Assembly (NCBI RefSeq): GCF_007655135.1
Contig: NC_045131.1
Location: forward strand, 9,842,001-9,906,000
Reading direction: 5' to 3'
Source of the DNA: Punica granatum
Taxonomy: Eukaryota > Streptophyta > Magnoliopsida > Myrtales > Lythraceae
Length of the DNA stretch: 64,000 nucleotides
Shown: one piece after another, positions 27,001 to 38,659 of the stretch
Layout of the letters: the number at the start of each line of letters is the position of its first letter
Numbering within the stretch: position 1 is the stretch's first letter
Made by a program: the position numbers and the translations under genes
Notes under the pieces: model-generated
Databases searched by the model: none
Seen by the model: the letters and a program-made list of their open reading frames with translations, nothing else
Told to the model about the DNA's origin: nothing

Positions 27001-30000
27001 GGAAGAAAAAAACCTTTCAAATTTAATAATAACAAGTACCAGACGGTAAATAAAAGAACCAATGCATAATTTTCATGATCAGATTATTTTACAGAAATAT
27101 TGGGAGAACCCACCTTGCAGAGATGTGATACATCAGTAGAGATAATTCTGGTAATATCAAGAGCATGCTTCTGGAGACACTTTTGAAGCCTCTGAAAGGG
27201 AAAATAAACAAGATCACATTCTATACCCAATTAATCCTTGCCTGAACAGTATAAACATTTTCAGTTTCTGAATGCTCACAACATGCACTCAGAAGGAAAC
27301 ATGTAATTAAAGCTGCAAACTTACAACTCAACATTTTCGACAAATTTAATGTTGCTGAGCACCAAGAGGGTGACAACCGAATGCATAATACGAAAACATG
27401 AAACCATGCCAAAAAATGATTGTCAGATATCACATCGGAAGCACTTGCCTTCCAAACAGAGTCAGTCTTAGTGGAACCAGTGATGCATGGATGATGCGAG
27501 CAAAGTATGACTTGCATGCAAACGCTAGATGAAGCAGCTAGAGCTGAAGATGATGTGACAAGTAGAGCCTTCACCAGAACCTCTGTGGATGCTAGATTGG
27601 GAACTTGAGCATCCAATTGATTCTCTGTGTCACTGAAGGAATACAAACTTAGATCTCCAACATCATGATAGGGAGGAGAGAGAGAGAGAAATTTTTATAC
27701 AAAAAATGTATATCTTTTGCATAAAGTAGTACCTTGTCTTCAGAAGAGAGACTTTTTCACTAACAACAGAGAGGAACTGCGTAAACTCTAGCAAAAGAGG
27801 TTCTGACAACTGTGGGGAAGCAGCAATTATCTTTCGAGTAGCATCAGAAGCCATTTTCCGGATGTCCCAATTTGGATGACAAATGAGAAAGAGTACCGAC
27901 TGTAACAAATTACAATGGTGTGAAAAAGTATCACATGAGCACAGAGATATATTAATACTTGAGAAACTAACTAGTAATTACCTGCAACAGTGGTTTACTC
28001 GAGAAAGCTTCCAACATCCTGCATGAAATTGGCCAAACTATCAGCTTCTCACCAATCAATAGCAGAAGGATGATCATTGTGGTAGACAATCTCACCTGTG
28101 TTGATGTTCCACGAGCAAAACCTCCAGAAGATCAACACATAACATGCAATCCTCGACTGACAACTTGGATGCCTGTAAAAGTAGATACAAGGTCAAGAAA
28201 AAAAAAAGGATTCAGAAGTAAACCTCCCGCAAAAAGATAGGGTCAAGATACGTTTACCATTGATAAGGGTACAAGAGAAGGTTCATTTTGAGATATCAGA
28301 GACCAGATCTTCTCCTTTGTCACTGTCTCTTCTGAAAAAGAGAAAAGGGCATAATATTAAGTTTAAGCAGAACCGGTTAGAAAATTCAGGGCAAAGCAGG
28401 GTTAGAAGATATTGGATAACTTCCAAAAAGGCATCTATATAAATTACCGGCTTTAATATCAGCAGCTGCTATCTTCCCAACTAAAAGAAGCGCATAGAGA
28501 CCATCCAGCCGTTGCGCAGCTTTCGTAAAACCAGTTTTGACCAGTTGGACAAGAGGCCCCAACAAGGAAGATATCTGAATTTCATTGTCGTATGCTTTCC
28601 CTTGAGTGATGATCAGGAAAGATAATGAAGAAAGAACACAAGAATTACAATATTTGCCAGTTTACCTGCATTATTGCATCACTATTTCCACTAATAATTC
28701 TAAGACAACGAAGATGCCCCCTCCTCAAGACTTCCTTCTCCTTGAGGCCAGCAGAAAAGAAAGAGACCAATCCCGAGTCAACAGCATCAGCTGAACGAGC
28801 AGCCCAGGACGCTATAGCAAACAGAATCGCCAATTTGACCTCTTCGTTTCCTTTGTAATGAAGAGATCATCAAAGTATTATCAATGTAAATGTAATCCCA
28901 CATAAAAGCATAACACACCAACAGACATTTCTTCTTTTTAAAGTTTTGGTATGAAAAAGAGACTGACACTCCCTTATTATTAATAGAATACAAAATTATG
29001 AAAAGAATGAAATTATGAGAAAGCATACCCTCACTCTTGTAGCTAGACAAAAGAAAGCTACATATGGTCCGTGATAAGCTGTGGATGTATTTCCCTTCAG
29101 GAGCAAGAGATAACTCTTGCAGCGCATTGATCATTCCAGTCCTCTGATAAGGAAATGCAAGCCTTCCCTCTGACCCTGTTCATATTGCATTCTGGAATAA
29201 ATATTGACGTGCTTGGGTTGTCCAAACATTTCATTCTATATCTCTACTATAAGGAATCCACCTCATTATTTGTGTCTGTCAGCACGAGAGAATATTGAAC
29301 AAAGTTTCAAGTTAGTAAAAGAGGGGTAAAAACAAACCTCCAATGACAGCTTTGATGGCATTAAACATAGCCTCCACAGCATCTGGGTTACTAGACTTTT
29401 GGCTTAAGCTTCTGATTATAGCCAAGGCTTCAACTCTTCTTCCCTCATCTGCATGGCGTGCTTGTGGAAGCACCACAGAGAGAATTTCCACAGCATACTT
29501 ACTCAAGTCTAGATTGACCAACTTTAAAAGAACCCCAACTGATTCTAGCACAATCTCAGGATTACGCTTTAGCATTTTAACAGATGACGGCACCACGGTA
29601 TTTTGAAATTCCTCATGCGACATGTACCTAAAAAGTGGATGAAAAGCTTCACTGAGACTCTTTGCTGGTTTTTCCCTTGCATTCAGAACTGCTTTCGCAT
29701 ATACATCAAGAAAGACTGGCTGTTCAAAACAAAGCATCGTGTCAAATCAAAGTAGCAGAGATTTCCATTTCAAAAGAACCAGCTGAGACACAAGAAACTC
29801 TCAACATCCTGACCTTGTACTCTTCAAATAAAGAAGGATTTTCGCTTGAGTACTCCAGCAACATAAATATGAAGTCTGCACTGTCTTTATGTGATATTCG
29901 AGCATTCTTTAGTTCCTCTATAAAGATTTTGTAGATGCTGGGAGACTGAATGGTAAGAAAAAATGGAAATCACTACATCTTTTCTTAAAATTGCAGAATA

Positions 30001-31069
30001 TCTTGATCATTAAATTACAAAGTAGCTCAACATAAACAAGAGATATATGATCGAGCTAAAACCTTAGAGAATAAATGAAAAAATAATTGCTTGCAGGCTC
30101 GTCTCTCCCGGAAAGACCGTTTCATGACAGCTGTCAGTAAAGATGCTTGTGCCGCCGCAACCCTACAGACAGCATTCTTGGAAACTGCAGCAAACTGACT
30201 CTGGCCCAAGAGGATACACGACCACTTGAGAAGTCTGTAACAGCTCGCATGTGAATGAGCCTTTGCCTGCTTTTCCATAGTTTGCACGAGGGCAGCAGCG
30301 AAACTCTTCTTGAACGCCGTCTCCCCTAATCCTTTTACAATAATGGCTTCTACAGCTTTTGTTGAATGCAGATCGTCGTATAAAAATAACGTTTTAAATA
30401 TAATTTCCACCAAAATTGATGCCAACTCAGGAGACATCTCTGCATAATGAAAAGGAGAACACATGAGCTGCTACGCTATTATATCATACAACAACATATT
30501 CTTCATTAATCAACATCCCAGAACATCAATACACAGATTTTGCTGATTCTTAGGATTTACAAAATCCTTCAAGTAAGATCATCATCCCATGAACATCGAC
30601 CAAAATCCCATTTGATAACCAGAACACATTCTAACACATGACAAAGCTAACTTGGCCGTTAACCATGCAAAAGTAAGAACTTTAATAGCACAGAGTTTAA
30701 CCAAACATAGGCAGAGGATCATACAGCTTCCGGAAAGCCAGTTCATTTCATATGAACGTCGCATGGACGCTAAAATAACCATCAGGATCAGCTGAAGAAA
30801 GTTCTTTAAATCATATTTTTAGCAAAAACGTCTGCCTCTAGTCCACCATTCTTATCATGTTCTTCTTATGTACAGTCCAAGAAATTGCAATGCACAACAG
30901 ACCCCAGGAGCCGGCTGTCGTCGTAGAATCAAGGGGCAGCAGCCTCTGCTTTACCTGAATTACTAATAACGAAGGGGATTTGATTCCTAAAAATCTGAAT
31001 CCGTTGCTTGGTGGACGAAGTGGAGACGGACCCAGCAATGGAAGCAACAGATTCGATTGAATCCGCCAT
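12027..31069 (-). CDS. ILA: GCN1-like translational activator (ILITYHIA), giant multi-exon gene
   Basis: Dozens of short exons over 19 kb. Exon 1 (31069-30955) reads [20 protein letters not shown]; exon 2 is 30439-30063 (border codon GAG). Nearly every exon encodes HEAT-type helical pairs. Segments matching plant GCN1 include [20 protein letters not shown] (about 20.7 kb), [20 protein letters not shown] (20.3 kb) and [20 protein letters not shown] (19.4 kb), which form the eEF3-like core. [20 protein letters not shown] (15.5 kb) and [20 protein letters not shown] (13.5 kb) lie in the region that should bind the RWD domain of GCN2. Near the end are [20 protein letters not shown] and an inferred last exon, 12108-12027. 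The protein should be about 2600 residues. GCN1 binds ribosomes and stimulates GCN2 to phosphorylate eIF2-alpha; in Arabidopsis it also affects immunity and chloroplast development. No disabling change was seen, but not every exon border was checked. Confidence 0.93.
18692..19003. mobile_element. MITE in a GCN1 intron
   Basis: About 310 bp of AT-rich, noncoding DNA with inverted ends. The left end has GTTTGGTAACGAAGTT; the reverse complement of the right end has GTTTAGTAACAAAGTT. Both go on into TTTGATT. Neighbouring TAA trinucleotides suggest a PIF/Harbinger or Tourist-like origin, but the exact borders are uncertain. The intron is otherwise ordinary. Confidence 0.55.
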
Positions 31070-31771
31070 TTTCTGTGGTGGGGTGGATCCAAAATGAGGA
31101 TCCCTATCAACTGTTCAGCTCCGAGGTGTACGAGGTATGAGCAGAGAGCACGCCACTGCTGCTCCCTGTATGAGCTAACAACGTCAGACGGAGAGTGCGT
31201 TTTTAGGGTTTTAGATAGCTGATGATGATGATGCTGTCCTCTGCTGTGCAATGACACTGTGAAAGGTCCTGTGAAGGCTGCTTCTTTTTTTTCTTTTCTT
31301 TTTTTTTTGGGTTTTTTTATTTAATTAATAATTCAGAATTAATTAATAACATGTGTAATATTTCATTTTCCTGGGCTAGTGATGAATTTTAGAAGCCCAT
31401 GCGCTTTAACTCGAAGTCTGTCATTGATGGGTTAGGCCCGTGAAGAGCCCATTGAAGTTCCATGCAGGCCTGCATAGACATTGGAAAATCTAGATTCGAC
31501 TCGACTAGACTCGACTCGACACGGCTTGTTTAGATCGGTCAATTCGGACATTCGACTGCAGGGAAACCATATGGATCCATAATGAGGGATGGATGATGAT
31601 ATATACAACCCGAGGTTCAATATTGAAAATAATTCATGTGGGTTTCTGAATAAGGTTCATACGTTTTCAAACGTGCATGGATTTGTGCAGCATTCATGGG
31701 CAGGCAAAGAAACTCGATTAGAAGCCCCACACTTCAAAAGATGGGAAGGTACTAGATTTAAAATTTAGCCT
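31070..31771 (-). promoter_or_regulatory. Upstream region of the GCN1-like gene
   Basis: The first 200 bases upstream of the minus-strand ATG at 31069 are relatively GC-rich and probably hold the 5' leader and core promoter; no TATA box is obvious, which is common for housekeeping genes. Further out is AT-rich DNA with a short ACTCG-rich tandem stretch near 31496-31522. An open frame at 31257-30838 overlaps the true first exon in another frame and is rejected. Confidence 0.4.
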
Positions 31772-31773
31772 TA

Positions 31774-32101
31774 GGCTTGGTTTAGGAGTGTTGTACCTGA
31801 TGGAGAAGTGCTGAAATAAAATTACTGAAAAATAAGTGTTGATTTCATAATAAATTAAAGTGTATGGAGGAAACTAATTTAAAATTGTTAAAAGTAAAAT
31901 TAAAAAAATATTAATATTTGAAACAGAATAAGCATAAGCAAATTTAATAAGCAGTTATTAACCTGCTCGAAAAAATCATGTTTGCAACTGCAATTTCAAC
32001 TGAAATCATGGTTTAAAAAACTCTCACCAAATATCAAATTTGCTTAAAATTCTCTAAAAAAATTGATTATGAAACCTCCCACCACACTTCCAAACGAACT
32101 C
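31774..32101. mobile_element. Tourist-like MITE, complete copy
   Basis: 328 bp bounded by TTA duplications (31771-31773 and 32102-32104). The ends are imperfect inverted repeats: GGCTTGGTTTAGGAGTGTTG on the left; the reverse complement of the right end is GAGTTCGTTTGGAAGTGTGG. Noncoding. A second, left-truncated copy lies at 45508-45821. Confidence 0.7.
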
Positions 32102-32386
32102 TTAACTAGGATGGCTTGAGATTTTTATTTTATATATGCCAAAAATAGTAACCAATCAAATTCGAAATCCACTTTCTTTGGGACAACTTCAATTAATCAG
32201 AGTTAGAGAAGTGGGTCAGTAGGCCAAGGAATATAGTTGAATTGATTAAGATCACCACAAATATGTATGGTTAGTTGGTAATGGCATTTAGCCTCTCATG
32301 TCAAGTAATTTGCCTCATTTTTATTGACATTGTCCACCGCACAGTGGTCCCATGACCACCGTATTCCTTGATGTCGAACTTGACAT

Positions 32387-32867
32387 TAGGGGTGATCGGT
32401 TCCGAGTACCCTGTATTTTTTACGATACCCGGGCCCTACCCTGTAAGGGATATGTTTCAAGATTTTGAAATCAGACCCTATCATGTTGAATCCTGGAACT
32501 GAAACCTATCCAGAACCTGTATTATACTACAGGTTCCGGGTACCCTGTTAGAACCTAAAAAAATTTTCTCTGGCTAAATAAAATCGAAAATATCACATAC
32601 ATAATCAGTAATTATGTCAAATAGAATATCAACAAAGATTTAAATTAATCCACAACAATAACAAAAATAATATGTCTCATTAATCCATCGATAAAATTAA
32701 ACATCCATAATACGACCCCACACAACAAAGTGTCTCTGTTCTGATTCATTAGAAGAGACAGTAACTTTACTCTTTCCTCTTTTTTTTTTAATAAATAACA
32801 GGTTCCGGATACCCTATAGGCATGAATCGGAATCGAAATCGATTTTCTCCGATTCCTGATTTTAATA
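32387..32867 (-). mobile_element. Truncated nonautonomous hAT element
   Basis: Begins with the terminal repeat TAGGGGTGATCGGTTCC, which is the reverse complement of the right end of the complete element at 62195-62807. The similarity continues over its length (shared TGTCTCATTAATCCATCGA and ACAACAAAGTGT) and stops about 120 bp before the other end, at a junction near 32867. The 8 bases before it, CTTGACAT, should be the target duplication, but its partner is lost. Confidence 0.75.
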
Positions 32868-32908
32868 ACCCTCGAATTTTTTTTTTCGGTGTGAATTCTA
32901 GTATCCGA

Positions 32909-33065
32909 AAGTCCAATTGAGCCCCGACTAATTCAGTTGAATCGGGTTGGCTCACTAAGGGATAAAACTTTCCGAACGTGGATTTTTTGTATTTAGAAGG
33001 ATTCGAATATAAGATTTTGCTTAAGTGGAATAAATAGCTAACCACTTGAATCAACCTACATTGGT
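32909..33065 (+). repeat. Dispersed repeat with B-box-like motif (copy 2)
   Basis: Shares the layout CCGACTA...CTAAGGG...GATTCGAAT...CTTGAATCAACCTACATTGGT with the copy at 33520-33695 and, inverted, with 9327-9477. Possible SINE-derived sequence; family not recognised. Confidence 0.45.
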
Positions 33066-33519
33066 TAACCCTTGATTATTTTGATAAGTGATAACCATCG
33101 ACATTGATATAGATTTCATCTGGAACAAAGGAATTTTATTATATGTATGTATATATAGCAAGATAAATCATTAGGTGTGGAAGTAGATGTATTAGACCAT
33201 AGACCATTTCTGGAAACACATACAAACGAGAAGTTCTTGAGTGATTCTATTTCGTCGCGTAGCGTGATGAAGCGCCAATTAAATTGCATGAAACATGAGT
33301 ATTGGTGTTAATCACTTCGATAATTGTCATAATTATTCTTCATTACAAGATTGTTATTAGTTTTTCCTCACCATGTCATTTGAGGTAGGATTGTCTAAAA
33401 ATTTTCTCCGCACAAACCCAAACTTAGATTTAATCAGGTGCCATTTTCACTATGGACTAGGCCAGCCGAAGAATACGGCTCTTTTTTTTTCCCCCTAATT
33501 GGAGTGCATCACCTTGTAT

Positions 33520-33695
33520 CGGGAATCTCAATGGCACCCGACTAGCCTAGGTTCAATTTAGATCTACTCGATAAGAGGTAAAACTCTCTCAATCATAATT
33601 TTTTTTTCTTTTACAAGATTTGAATTCAAAACTTTACTTGAGATTGAGAATAATAAGGTCAAATCACTTGAACTAATTTACCTTGGTAAAACTAG
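33520..33695 (+). repeat. Dispersed repeat (copy 3, diverged)
   Basis: Resembles copy 2: CCCGACTAGCCTAGGTTCAA, then GGTAAAACTCTC, then GATTTGAATTCAAAACTTTA, ending in CACTTGAACTAATTTACCTTGGT-like sequence. More diverged in the middle. Confidence 0.4.
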
Positions 33696-34633
33696 AGCTC
33701 CTATATAGGCAGGAAAGATGAATCCTCAAGCCACCTTCTCAACAAGTTGGAGAAAGGTTCTTCTCTGTTCCAAAAACCATGATTTTAGTGTTCAGTTTAG
33801 TACCCGCCTACTTGGACACCCTTCACCCGACTTCATGCGTACAAAGCATGAACAACGCTTTTATATATACGAGTCCAGGCTTCACATATTAGTATCTCAT
33901 CGAATAGTGCCACAAGATTTTGCCAGATTATATACACTCTGCAAACATACGTAGTCCCATCTTACCATGGCATGAAGTAAGGATTCAAATCATTTTAGTA
34001 TCATCGGCTATCCCTGGAGTCAATGTGTCACACTGTCAGTCTATCTGGTACCTATTGAATACTAGATTGTACCAAAAATGTCTAATAATTACTTGAAAAA
34101 AAAAGCTGAAAAATGATTACTTGCATTAGAATTTTTTTTTGCTAAGTTATGTATGTGCATTCATTTGTCTGTTCATAATCCAAATGACGGGCGGGTGAGT
34201 TTCTTCAACTTTTTTTTTTCCTATTTTAATTATTGGGATCTTCACATTGATTGAAGTCTTCCTTGTAGCTCGATGTTGCTGCTCTGAAAAGGACAGCAGC
34301 TAACATTTGATAAAACGTCACAGATACGATAACTCGAAATTGTAAGTGTAATCCTTCCACGATAGAGGATTGATCTGCGACTTTGACAGAGTGGTTGTAT
34401 GTATAGCATGCTAATGGTGAGCATGGAAGGCACATGTGCTTCGCATATAAGTCACATATTCTAGTGCAAATGTGGGAAGAGTCTGTTTAGCCGGACAAGC
34501 CGGAAATAAGCAACCATCTCCTGGTGGGTCCTCACGGCTTGCCTTGTCATGATCAATGAGAAAATCGCCATATGAACACTTCTGATACTGCATGCACACA
34601 TGCGCGGAAGCTCTTCTTGGAATTTACATTTCA

Positions 34634-36302
34634 ATGGCAAGCTCTCAGGTTCCAGCTTCATGGAGTACGCTTCTTCGAATAGTCATAGCACTGATGATAT
34701 TCACCTCCAGTCCACAGCTCGCCGAGTCGGCTCGAGCCTTCTTTGTGTTTGGTGACTCTCTCGTGGATAGTGGAAACAACAACTACCTAGTGACCACTGC
34801 CAGTGCAGAACTCATTTCCCTACGGCATTGATTACCCAACCCACCAGCCCACTGGACGGTTCTCCAACGGGCTCAACATCCCCGATTTCATCAGTTGGGT
34901 TTCAAAATTCAGACATTGATTTAATTACTTTGCGTCACTTTTGCTTTTAGTGTTTGATATGTCATCGAGGGAGTTAACCAGTAATCTGCTGGATCAAGTC
35001 AGCACCTTGGTAGCAAATCCATATTGCCATACCTAAGCCCAGAGCTCACTGGGCAGAAGCTGCTTGTGGGTGCCAACTTTGCTTCTGCCGGGATAGGAAT
35101 CCTCAATGACACCGGCCTTCAATTTGTAAGTCCTTCGGTATGATGCTCGTTTGGATTCACAGATTCTATGTAATTAATCCTTTTCCTTTTTACTTGCTTC
35201 CCAGGTGAACATCATAAGAATGTTCCAGCAATTGGACTACTTCCAAGAGCACCAGCAGAGAGTGAGCGAGATAATCGGGCAAGTGAGGACCAAGAAGCTA
35301 GTGAACGAGGCGCTTGTGCTTGTTACAGTTGGGGGCAACGATTTCGTGAACAACTACTTCCTGATACCCCTGTCTCCTTGCTCTCGCTAGTATTCTCTCT
35401 CCGATTATGTTTGGCTCCTCATCTCGGAGTACAAGAAGCTGTTAATGGTAAAATTACTTCTGTTTCCATTTAGAACTGGAAAAATGAACAGTTTGTATGC
35501 AAAAGCACATCATAAAGCTGCTACATTTTGTCATTGACATTACTGGTGGGAATTGTTGTGTAGTTTAGGTCTATTTGGAGTACAAGCATTCCATGAACAC
35601 TATCGACACAATAGTTATATATCGAATTATGATGTATTTGTTTGTCAACTCTTTTTTGCCAAATGACAGAGGGACCTTTCGGTTTTTAATGAACTGTCTT
35701 TGACGTTTGTGCAGAGGCTATACGATCTTGGTGCCAGACGGGTTCTGGTCACAGGAACAGGCCCACTGGGCTGCGCCCCTGTAGAAATAGGACTTAGAAG
35801 TCCCGACGGGCATTGTGCTCCTGAGCTGAGCTGCAGCACTCTACAATCCCCAGCTCGTCCAGATGATGAAAGAGCTTAATGATAAGTACAGGTCACATAT
35901 CTTTGTCGCAGTCAACACGCCGCAGGCTCATAACAACTTCATCACCGACCCTCAATCATTCGGCATGGAACAGAACCCACTCGGACCAACTCCGTGTCCC
36001 ATTTGAAAGAAAACATAGCATTGTGTCATACACATTTCAAGACTGACCCAAATGTAAATTTTGCTATAGGATTTGTGACATCCAATGTAGCATGCTGTGG
36101 GCAAGGTCCAAACAATGGGATCAGACTCTGAACGCCCGCATCCAGCCTCTGCCCAAACCAAGACGAGTACGTGTTCTGGGATGCGTTCCACCCTTTCGAG
36201 CAGGTCAATGCCCTACCTGTCCAGCAAATCATGACCGGTTCAATCAAGTACATGAACCCCGTGAACCTCAGCACCATACTTGCCTCGGACTTCAAGATTT
36301 AA
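34634..36302 (+). pseudogene. GDSL esterase/lipase pseudogene (five exons)
   Basis: Related to plant SGNH/GDSL lipases. Exon 1 has a signal peptide (MASSQVPASWSTLLRIVIAL) and the nucleophile block FVFGDSLVDSGNNN. The later blocks [20 protein letters not shown] (about 35.0 kb), LVTVGGNDFVNNYF (35.3 kb), [13 protein letters not shown] (35.7 kb) and DEYVFWDAFHP (36.2 kb, catalytic Asp/His) are all present and in order. It is broken in four or more places. A frame change in exon 1, before PYGIDYP, runs into a TGA near 34830. An in-frame TAG lies at 35388-35390 where the family has Gln. The frame is lost after CAPEL near 35829. A TGA at 36129-36131 stands where Cys is expected. The first intron also lacks a clean border. 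The high residual similarity points to recent loss of function. Its first 110 bases recur at 43.04-43.15 and 55.5-55.61 kb. Confidence 0.88.
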
Positions 36303-37273
36303 TTTGATTGTGTCATTATTGATCGGTTTCTGTCATATAAATATTGCTTTGTCACAGATTTAGTTGCTGAATTGAAATATGCAGCTTTGATTCATAATAG
36401 GAAAGCTTGATCTGTCATTCTTGGTTATTGAGACGTTTCCGTGCTACATTGCTGTTGACGTTAACTGGAATAAAAACGAAAGAAAGTTAGCATTCTACAC
36501 GAATTTTTATACTGAAGGATACCGATTCAACGCGTTCTTCCCTTCTTTTCCTTTTTTTTTTTAATACTGTTTAGTCTTCAAGCCTATAGTGCAAATTTGA
36601 TCAGAAAACTGATGGGAAAATTGCTCCAAGAGGTGAACCCGAACATATGCAATATTATTTCTCTATACATGCTCCCACCAAAAAAATTGGATACAGAGGC
36701 AACCTTCGCTCTCTAATTGTAAACACCAAAACTCGATATAAGATCAATTGTCTAATCTGCAAAGGTGACTCAATGGTCTAAAAGCAGCAATATTGCTCAA
36801 TAAGTAGCAGAAACTGACAGAACTTTGTCGCAGAACTCAGTTCCTTATACAAACATCACAGATATTTTATGCGGTTGCTTATTTCCCGGCGTACCATAGT
36901 GCATGCTCTCCAGGGGCTAAAACTCCCATAACTTAAAGATAGCTTTTCCAACTGCTTCCATTCGTGCTATTTTACCTCCACCATCTGCTTGAGAGATATC
37001 AGCACTTCAACGCTAAATTACAGTTTTCCGATTACTGCAGGCAAATTGGTTCAACTATCAAGGTGAAAAGCAAGATCTCCTCGAACGATTTTAATTTTCA
37101 TCTGATTGCTTATCATACCTGAATGCTTTGATATCTTCAAGAAGACAACTCTGCATATGCATTGAGTAGTAAATCCCAGGGTCCATCATTTCATGGCTTG
37201 TCCATGACAAAAAACTGAAACCTGGCTCTCCGTAATGAGAGCAGAGCCCATTCCAATCAGTTTCCTCAACAAA
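36303..37273. other. 3' flanks of the GDSL pseudogene and PPR gene
   Basis: Convergent 3' region between the plus-strand GDSL pseudogene and the minus-strand PPR gene. AT-rich, no further gene or repeat recognised. Confidence 0.4.
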
Positions 37274-38659
37274 TCAATCACCACGAAGCGACACCTCAAG
37301 CTGCTCTATCTTCTTTGCGAGATCATGCTTCCCGCAATTTTTCAAGCCATCAACAACCATATCAAAGCACCGAGAAATTGGTACCATCCCAAACTCGGTC
37401 ATCTCCACCAAGTAATTCGCCGCCTCCACGTACCTACCTCCACGGCCGCACATCGTAATCAACATCGTGTAGACCGGCCTATTCGGGGGGTGTCCCCTGA
37501 CCTTCATATCACTAAAGAAGCAGAGGGCATCATCGAACTGCCCCTTCCTACACATCCCCTTAATGATCGAAGCATACAAGCTCGGAAATGGCTTGTGCCC
37601 ATCATCGATACAGTTGTGGAGTAGCCTTACGGCCTCTTCAATGGTTCCCCCCTTAGAAACAGCAGGAATCAAGATCTTGTAAGTATTGATATCGGGACAG
37701 AGGCCCAAGCTACAAGCGGTGCGGAAGATGTCGATGCAGGACTCAACCTCACCCGACTTACAAATGGATTCTAACAGGGAATTGAACGTCTCCACGTCGG
37801 GTACAAAGCCCTCCTTGGTCATCTTCCTAACCATTTCCTTGGCAGATTCCAAGTACCCAGCATTGAGAAGCCCTTCGATCAAGAGGTCCCTCCCCCGAAC
37901 AGGAGGATTATACCCTTTCCGGCTCATCTCTTCCAAGAACTCTTGGGCTTCTCTCATCTTCCCAGAAGAGCACCACCCATTGACCAGAACAGAGTAGGTT
38001 CTCTTATTAGGGCTAACCCCTTTTCGAATCATCCTCCTGATCAGGGCATAGGCTCCATGGAACATCTTAATCTCGCAAAGAGCGAAAAGGAGGGAATTGT
38101 ATACCTCGACGGTCTGCTCACAGTTGAAGAACTTGCACTTGTTGAAGACCTCCACGGCCTGGTCCGCGAGGCCCTGCCGGCCGTACGACTCCAGGATGGA
38201 GCACAAGGTGTTCGGCGAAACGCTCAAATGGGCGTCCTTCATCTGGTGGAGGATCTTGGTGACGGAGTCGGGGTTCTTGGAGGTGGCAAGAATCTTGACG
38301 AGCTCCTCGAATTCGATGGAGGTCGGGGAGTAGTAGTGGGCATGGTGGGGGACGGATCGGGCCCAGTTGAAGAAGCGGAGAGACTCGTCGGGGCAGCGGG
38401 AGCAGGAGCGGAGGACGCGGAGCACGAGGTCCGAGGTCAGGGTGAGGGGGAGCTTGTTGAGGGTGCGCTCCATGTAGAAGTCGCGGCGGACTATGTTGGA
38501 GACGTGGTGGACGACGGCGAAGTAGTCGTCTTTCTTCCTCCCCGACGCGGCTTCTCCATGGGCGGTGGGGAGGGTCTTGAGGAAGCGGAGGAGGGTCGGG
38601 GTCGGGGTCGGGGCTTGGGGTTTGCAGAGGGAGCGAATGAGCTTGGAGGAGAAGAGCAT
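37274..38659 (-). CDS. P-class pentatricopeptide repeat protein, probably mitochondrial
   Basis: Single-exon frame of 461 residues, typical of PPR genes. The N-terminus (MLFSSKLIRSLCKPQ, then Pro/Thr-rich) is basic and hydroxylated without acids, like a mitochondrial targeting peptide. From about residue 110 there are roughly nine 35-residue PPR units, seen as repeating cores such as VYNSLLFALCEIK, TYSVLVNGWCSSGKMREA, TFNSLLESICKSGEVES and VYTMLITMCGRGGRYVEA. No E, DYW or SMR domain follows, so it is P class and expected to bind a specific organellar RNA for stabilisation, splicing or translation. The target is unknown. The frame is intact. Its 5' end and promoter were copied to about 41.94-42.62 kb. 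Confidence 0.92.
   Translation of the reverse strand: MLFSSKLIRSLCKPQAPTPTPTLLRFLKTLPTAHGEAASGRKKDDYFAVVHHVSNIVRRDFYMERTLNKLPLTLTSDLVLRVLRSCSRCPDESLRFFNWARSVPHHAHYYSPTSIEFEELVKILATSKNPDSVTKILHQMKDAHLSVSPNTLCSILESYGRQGLADQAVEVFNKCKFFNCEQTVEVYNSLLFALCEIKMFHGAYALIRRMIRKGVSPNKRTYSVLVNGWCSSGKMREAQEFLEEMSRKGYNPPVRGRDLLIEGLLNAGYLESAKEMVRKMTKEGFVPDVETFNSLLESICKSGEVESCIDIFRTACSLGLCPDINTYKILIPAVSKGGTIEEAVRLLHNCIDDGHKPFPSLYASIIKGMCRKGQFDDALCFFSDMKVRGHPPNRPVYTMLITMCGRGGRYVEAANYLVEMTEFGMVPISRCFDMVVDGLKNCGKHDLAKKIEQLEVSLRGD

Noticed and set aside
30838..31257. 139-codon minus-strand frame at the GCN1 5' end
   Set aside because: The true first exon reads [15 protein letters not shown] from 31069 in another frame and splices cleanly at 30955.
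34226..34661. Minus-strand frames upstream of the GDSL gene, repeated at 42.8 and 55.2 kb
   Set aside because: They recur only because the DNA block is duplicated; no recognisable domain, and they overlap the GDSL leader.
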